64,000 bases of DNA, from contig VZDJ01007749.1 of the NCBI GenBank assembly GCA_008694505.1, forward strand, positions 3,624,941 to 3,688,940, in the 5' to 3' direction. This DNA comes from Cyanoderma ruficeps. Its lineage: Eukaryota > Chordata > Aves > Passeriformes > Timaliidae. A program made the position numbers and the translations under genes. Positions within the stretch are counted from its first letter, which is position 1, and each line of letters starts with the position of its first letter. Shown in pieces: positions 59,036 through 64,000 of the stretch. The notes beneath the pieces were generated by a model. It ran no database searches, was not told the DNA's origin, and saw nothing but the letters and a program-made list of their open reading frames with translations.

Positions 59036-62000
59036 TGTTGTGTAACTTTGAGAAATGGTTTACGTAAGGCCGACTCCTCTATCCCCTCTATGACCCCCAT
59101 CCATTGTCCTCCTGCTGCTGCTGCCTCCTCCCATGACAGCAATAATTAAGCTCTGGTTTCCCAGTACCCTCCTTGGTTCCTATCCAGACTTTGGGGAGTT
59201 AGCATCCAGTTCCCTCTACATCAGTCCAGAGATTGGCAGCTTTGGATTCAAAGGTTCTGCTGCTTCTTTCTCCACACCTGCATTAGGGTCACAAGATATA
59301 TTTTCAGAGGCTCCAGAACTACTTGTATGAACTCAAAGCCCCTTTTTCTAGCATCTCAGAAGTACCCTATCAACATCAATCTTTGACACTTCCTTATAAC
59401 TATAACCTGAGTTTTATTGGGAGGCCATTTGTAACCTCTTAGCCCTGTACTCTCTCAGGTTCAGCTTTCACAAACCACGATAGCAGGACCAGAGGAGTAG
59501 TCCAGCAATAACCTAAAGCAGAATGTATCTAGATGGTGTGGTGAGAGGAGTGATGAGAGGAATGGAGGTCCTGATGAGAATGACATAGCTGACTCCTGAT
59601 GTGCTACTGTGACCTGCTTTTTTTTTCACAGCATTTTTCTTTTTAGTAGGTAAGTTAATTTTTTTTGTTCCTTGTATTTTCTGTCATGCAAAAACATCTA
59701 TTTTCAGTGAGATAAAAGGCTGTCAAAAGAGCAGGTACTTGAATTAACAAGAATGTGTAGAAGAGCTTTCACTAAAGGGGCAGATGACAGGAATATGAAG
59801 GGTGCAAACTAGTGAGACTCCTCCATGCTTTTCTTCCTCTTTCTCTTCCTTCTTTCCTGAAGGATATTGGTCCACATCCTGACCATTTTATGTGAAACAG
59901 CTGCCAGGTCTCATGCCAGAGGTGACTGCATTTCAGAGACAAGCAAATGCGCTGCTGTATTACTGCCAGATACTGACCTCATGTGCGTTAGCCTTGGCTT
60001 TTCGAAGGGCTCCATCAGACTTTGGTGGTGCAGCTCCAGGCTGACCCCAGCACAAAAGAGATCTGAGCCCGTTCCACTAATTTTTGGCATTCAAAAAACG
60101 TAAAGTGTGCATCTTATAACAGTGTGTCCATACACTCTGCCACCCTGCTAACACCCATCTCACACAGGCTGTCTCTCTCTCAGAGTCAATTATTTGGACA
60201 AGAACTGGTGACTAATAGAAGCAATTTGTATGAAACATGCTGTTCCCAAGTGACCAGCAGCAAATTGCTAATGACTGACATTAGAATGACCATTCTCCAA
60301 AGAGGAATAGTTGAAAGCCCACTGTGCACAGCACTGATCACATTTAGCAACAAAACAACCCCTCCTGATTCTGGCATCTGCCATTTATGCTGGCTACTGC
60401 TTGCTTCCTTTCCCTGGTACATCTGCAAGACCAATTACACTGAAATTAAGCAGCCACATATTATTTGTTGACATAAACATGAAATGTAATGAAATGTACA
60501 CTTCACTAATATGACCTTATAAACTTGATGGACAAAACATTAAAAATACAAATGCGCTATGGGGAGAAATCCTGCATTTTTCAGGAGACGGATCATAGGG
60601 CTTAATAGATCATTTCCATCTCTGAAATTTCTGAGTTGTGATGAATGGAATTTCTTAGTATTTGAAGCAAGAGAGGGGCATGTTTAAACAGTCTGGAGAG
60701 GACTGCAGTGTAAAATCTTTGCACTATAAAAAAGGCAGCCTTGGTTTTTATTGCCCCTGTGGGGAGTCTCCTGTGAACCAAACAGCAACTAAATCAAATA
60801 AACATTTCTGAATCAACTCTATCTTCTCTTCAGCTTTGGAGAGTTTAAAAAACCCTGTAATTTATCGAATCACCTTTTATGGTTGTACCTACAGATGTCT
60901 TTTGAATTTGATAGTAAAAACATTTAAACTCATAATGTTTCCTAAATCAGCTAAATCCATTATATCACCTGTGCCAGTTACTATATTTGTAGGGCAGTAA
61001 ACAGTGGCCTTTATTGTTTGCTGTTCATGGGGCTGTGCATAAGAATGAGCTTAGTCTGTCTCCAGAGATATACACCTACCTTGCAGACACCAGAAGTATT
61101 ATACCAGCTTAAATCAGCGCAAACTTTCCATGCTGTCACTGCCTCCCCTGTTTTGATTTGGTGACAGTAATATCTATTCACTGCTGTGCTGATGCCCTTT
61201 GAGTCAAGGCCCCTTCTCTACTTCTGCTGTTTCTGGAAGAAAAATTAACAAGTGCAGCTTAGGCATGTTATGAACAGTTAGCAAATTTCCACACCTAGGA
61301 GGGTATGTGGGCTCAGATATCTGATTTTCTTTGCAAGCAGATGGAGAGGTGAAATTCCTCATGCGGGCTTGTCATATCCTTATCTCAAACCCTCCAGAAA
61401 AGTAGGCAAATTGAGGTGAGACGGTGAATTATCCAGACATCAAGTAACTTAGCTCTTCCCACAGGCAGTGAAATTTGTTTAGAAAACCCAGGAGAGAGGA
61501 AAAACCCAGGTGGATGTGGAGTATGGCAGTTTCAGCAAATGAGCTACACGAGGGCTGTTAAGGGAGAGAGTGCTGGCGTGAGGGCAGAGCCATCCCAAAG
61601 TGTTTGTGGAGTGAAGGCAGTAGGGGCCCTGAGGATCATATCTGCACCGCTCTCTGGGACAGAGAGCTTTGGGGAGTGCACCCCATGACCTCACACCTCG
61701 GGCATTTAATGACCCCTTCTCATCTTTCCCTTTCTGTCATGCAATCCTTTCCTCTTCCTCTTCTCCCACTCCTTGAATTTACCATTTAATACCATCACTG
61801 GGGCTAATTTTGCAACTGTTTACATGGTATAGGACCATTAGGAAAGGAATTAACACATTCTGATGAGATTTAGGAAGTGGAAATAGCCATGTAAACAGCA
61901 GACCCATAAGTAGCTTTGCGTTTCAATTTGAAAGCCATTTGATGCAAGCACAGCCCAGGCCATTTCTCGACAAGAGCTCCTAGAAAGTCTCTTTATTCAA

Positions 62001-63837
62001 GTGACTGAGGCTTTTCCAAGGAACAGGAGAACATGAGTTATCTTTCTGCTGTCCTTTGGCAGTTATAGAGAGGCGTGACTGGCTGCCTAATGATATTTTC
62101 CATATTGTTTATCTTTTCTTCCCTTCCAGTGCCACATGGTCTATCATTCCCTCAGCTCAGATATAGGCCCCAAGGGGACGTAGCCTACAAATAAAACACA
62201 GAGCTAAGCAATAGTGATTAAAACCCAAAATGTTTTAGGCATACTGCTGTTGTTAGTAACACTGGTTTCAAACAATTTCCCTCTTCTCTGCATCCTCTCT
62301 TAGAGACTTGTTATGAGCTCCATAATGCCACTTGTCATCCTGCTGAGTTATACCAACGCAAGATAAAATGGCGGAGCTCCACTACAAATCATATAGCCAA
62401 AAAATGTTTTGTAAAGCTAACCCTAGCGAGAATAAAAAAATCTTTTCACTTGTGTTCCTATGAAGATCTTAAATTCTTCATGCCATATGTTTCCACGTCC
62501 TGTCAGTGGTTGGATGGTAGCTTTCTATCATTTTCTGTTTTCACTTTCTATTTCTCAGGGGCTAACACAACTTGAAAGACTCAATCATTTTCAATTTCAC
62601 CCCCTTGCAGAACAATTTTAATTGTTATGAGGTTTTGTCCCCCCACTGTGGGCAACTTTTTAGTTTTTCAATGTTTTTTTCACATGAACTTTGCTTATGT
62701 GCCCATGCTGCTTTTCACTCTGGCTGCAAGTCCCTCTCCAAGAGCTTTTGAACCTTCTTGATGAATTTTGCTCAAATTTGATGGAAAGGCAGAAAGGCAG
62801 AATTCTCAGAAACAATCATGCTCTTACAAGATCTGTTAATACAGACATTATGATAGAGGAGTGAGAACTAAATTCATGCCCTGACTGAGCAAACATTATT
62901 GTTTCTCTTGGCAGCTGGTACTCACTGGCCCACTTGCACCTACTACTTCTTGCTTTGCAGGGATGCTGTCCATGGAGCGGGAAGGAGACAAAATTAACGC
63001 AGTGGGGATGGAGATGGGCTGACGGGCACAGGGAGCAAGTCTGTTGGGAATCAAGCCTTGCTGCTTCCAGCTCTCTCCACAGGAATTTTTTTGTGGCTAA
63101 ATTAAATCTATATTGTTTTATTTCAAACACGTGGAAAGCTTGACTTAGGCATCAAATGGCATTATTTTTGTGGACGTAAAGCCAGTACCTTAATATTATT
63201 TTAACAAAGCCTTCTGAAATGCACATATATTTCCAGTCAGCCGGATTCTTCCTTTTTGCTGAATACTGAACATTCTTTTCTTCCCCTCACTGTTGTCTTT
63301 GGCTGTAGAAATTGTACTTTCCACTTTCACAAAAACTGTAGGGGCATTATGAATGCCTGTATTTTTCTTGAGCAGACTTTTTGCTTTCTAACAAAATGCC
63401 TACACTAACTCACTTCACACAAGTTCAGCTTTCATTGTATGTGTGTAAAGCACAAGATGCTTATCTACTTTGCCTGTGTAGTTGCAACTGAAAATTAAAT
63501 TTGCCTTTGTATTTTCTGCTAGAGTGCTATGGTGAATGCTTTAAAAGATGTCATGTCCTTCTTCAGCTGTCTGCATGTCAATGTGATGATAGACAAAGAG
63601 ATTTATCTCCAAACGGTACAAAATTGCTCTGAGGTCCTTAAGGAAAATAGGAACACAATTACTCATTATTGTTTGTCTTACCAATTTGTTTTCTCCACAG
63701 TTTTATGTAAAATATCTTAACTAAAAGTTTATATAGCCAGGTGTTGGCATTGTAAGGAGTGCTGTATAATGTTTCACACTTTCTAATCAAATTACAAACT
63801 TTGATTATCATCTCCTGGCAGCACTCTCAGCAAGAAG
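59036..63837. other. Unique non-coding sequence
   Basis: No assignable gene. Two acceptor-like tracts with open frames behind them (59824-59863 and 63502-63523) are described as findings. A weak MIR-like block at 61394-61450 is not called. Confidence 0.55.
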
Positions 63838-63975
63838 AAAGTGCCATTATTCTTACTACGCTGATAGGAAAGTGAGATGATTTATCCAGGGTCACCCTGG
63901 AAGTGGCAGTGAGTGCACTGCAGTAAGATTCTGGCCCACGTGTTGGGGCACAAAGTGCCAAAGCTCCTTACTTAG
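63838..63975 (-). mobile_element. MIR-type SINE, minus strand
   Basis: On the plus strand: 'tgccattattcttactacgc', 'tgataggaaagtgagatgat', 'ttatccagggtcaccctgga', 'agtggcagtgagtg', then 'aagattctggcccacgtgtt' and 'ggggcacaaagtgccaaagc'. This is the complement of MIR read from the core towards its 5' tRNA-related end (GATGAGGAAACTGAGG.., TTGCCCAAGGTCACACAGC.., AGTGGCAGAG, GGATTCGAACCC). Nearly the whole 5' half is present. Confidence 0.65.
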
Positions 63976-64000
63976 CTACTTACAAAATCTTTCTCAGTAT

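Noticed and set aside
61394..61470. Possible minus-strand MIR ('gcaaattgaggtgagacggt')
   Set aside because: Resembles the GAAACTGAGGCACAGA block but the rest does not align well enough to call.
1..64000. tRNA, rRNA, CRISPR, phage, operon or defence-system content
   Set aside because: None seen: no regular spacer arrays, no tRNA-like GGTTCGAATCC box in a cloverleaf context, no bacterial gene organisation; the repeats are vertebrate.

Overview
The window is vertebrate, and most likely avian, nuclear DNA. There are no operons, bacterial-type genes or long ATG-initiated reading frames. Repeats dominated by chicken-repeat-1 (CR1) LINE fragments ending in the typical ATTCTATG-like tails point to a bird. 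Two retroviral solo LTRs and several very old MIR/CORE-type SINE remnants fit the same picture. A passerine is my best guess, from the general look of the small LTR, but this is inference.

No protein-coding or structural RNA gene can be assigned with confidence. The 64 kb reads as intergenic or deep intronic sequence. The longest open frames (241 codons at 2728-3453 minus, 241 at 48696-49421 plus, 223 at 22502-23173 minus) begin at GTG or TTG rather than ATG, have the composition of translated non-coding DNA, and match no family I know. A few stretches have splice-like borders on an open frame (2257-2664, 16732-16911, 59864-60103, 63524-63620). They are flagged as weak exon candidates only.

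Layout: 1-24 kb is mostly unique sequence with a decayed CR1 near 1 kb, an assembly-artefact duplication around a single N at 6325, a CpG/AP-1 cluster at 7.2 kb, a possible regulatory island at 17.35 kb, two MIR-like scraps and an 8-N gap at 23.3 kb. 24.7-26.2 kb is the clearest structure: a minus-strand CR1 split by a 446-bp solo LTR flanked by a 4-bp target duplication. 26.2-40 kb holds two plus-strand CR1 3' ends (36.0 and 36.7 kb), a 22-bp perfect palindrome at 32.0 kb and a 50-bp tandem duplication at 37.25 kb. 40.2-40.9 kb holds a second solo LTR (361 bp, 6-bp target duplication) next to a short CpG-rich patch. 44.8 kb has a long ATT microsatellite and 45.4 kb a MIR. 46.6-47.3 kb is a long minus-strand CR1. 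47-64 kb is mostly unique, with ancient SINE remnants at 51.5, 58.9 and 63.9 kb.

I found no new genetic system. The points most worth checking are the nested LTR, the assembly artefact, the CpG-rich/AT-rich islands as candidate regulatory elements, and the few exon candidates.
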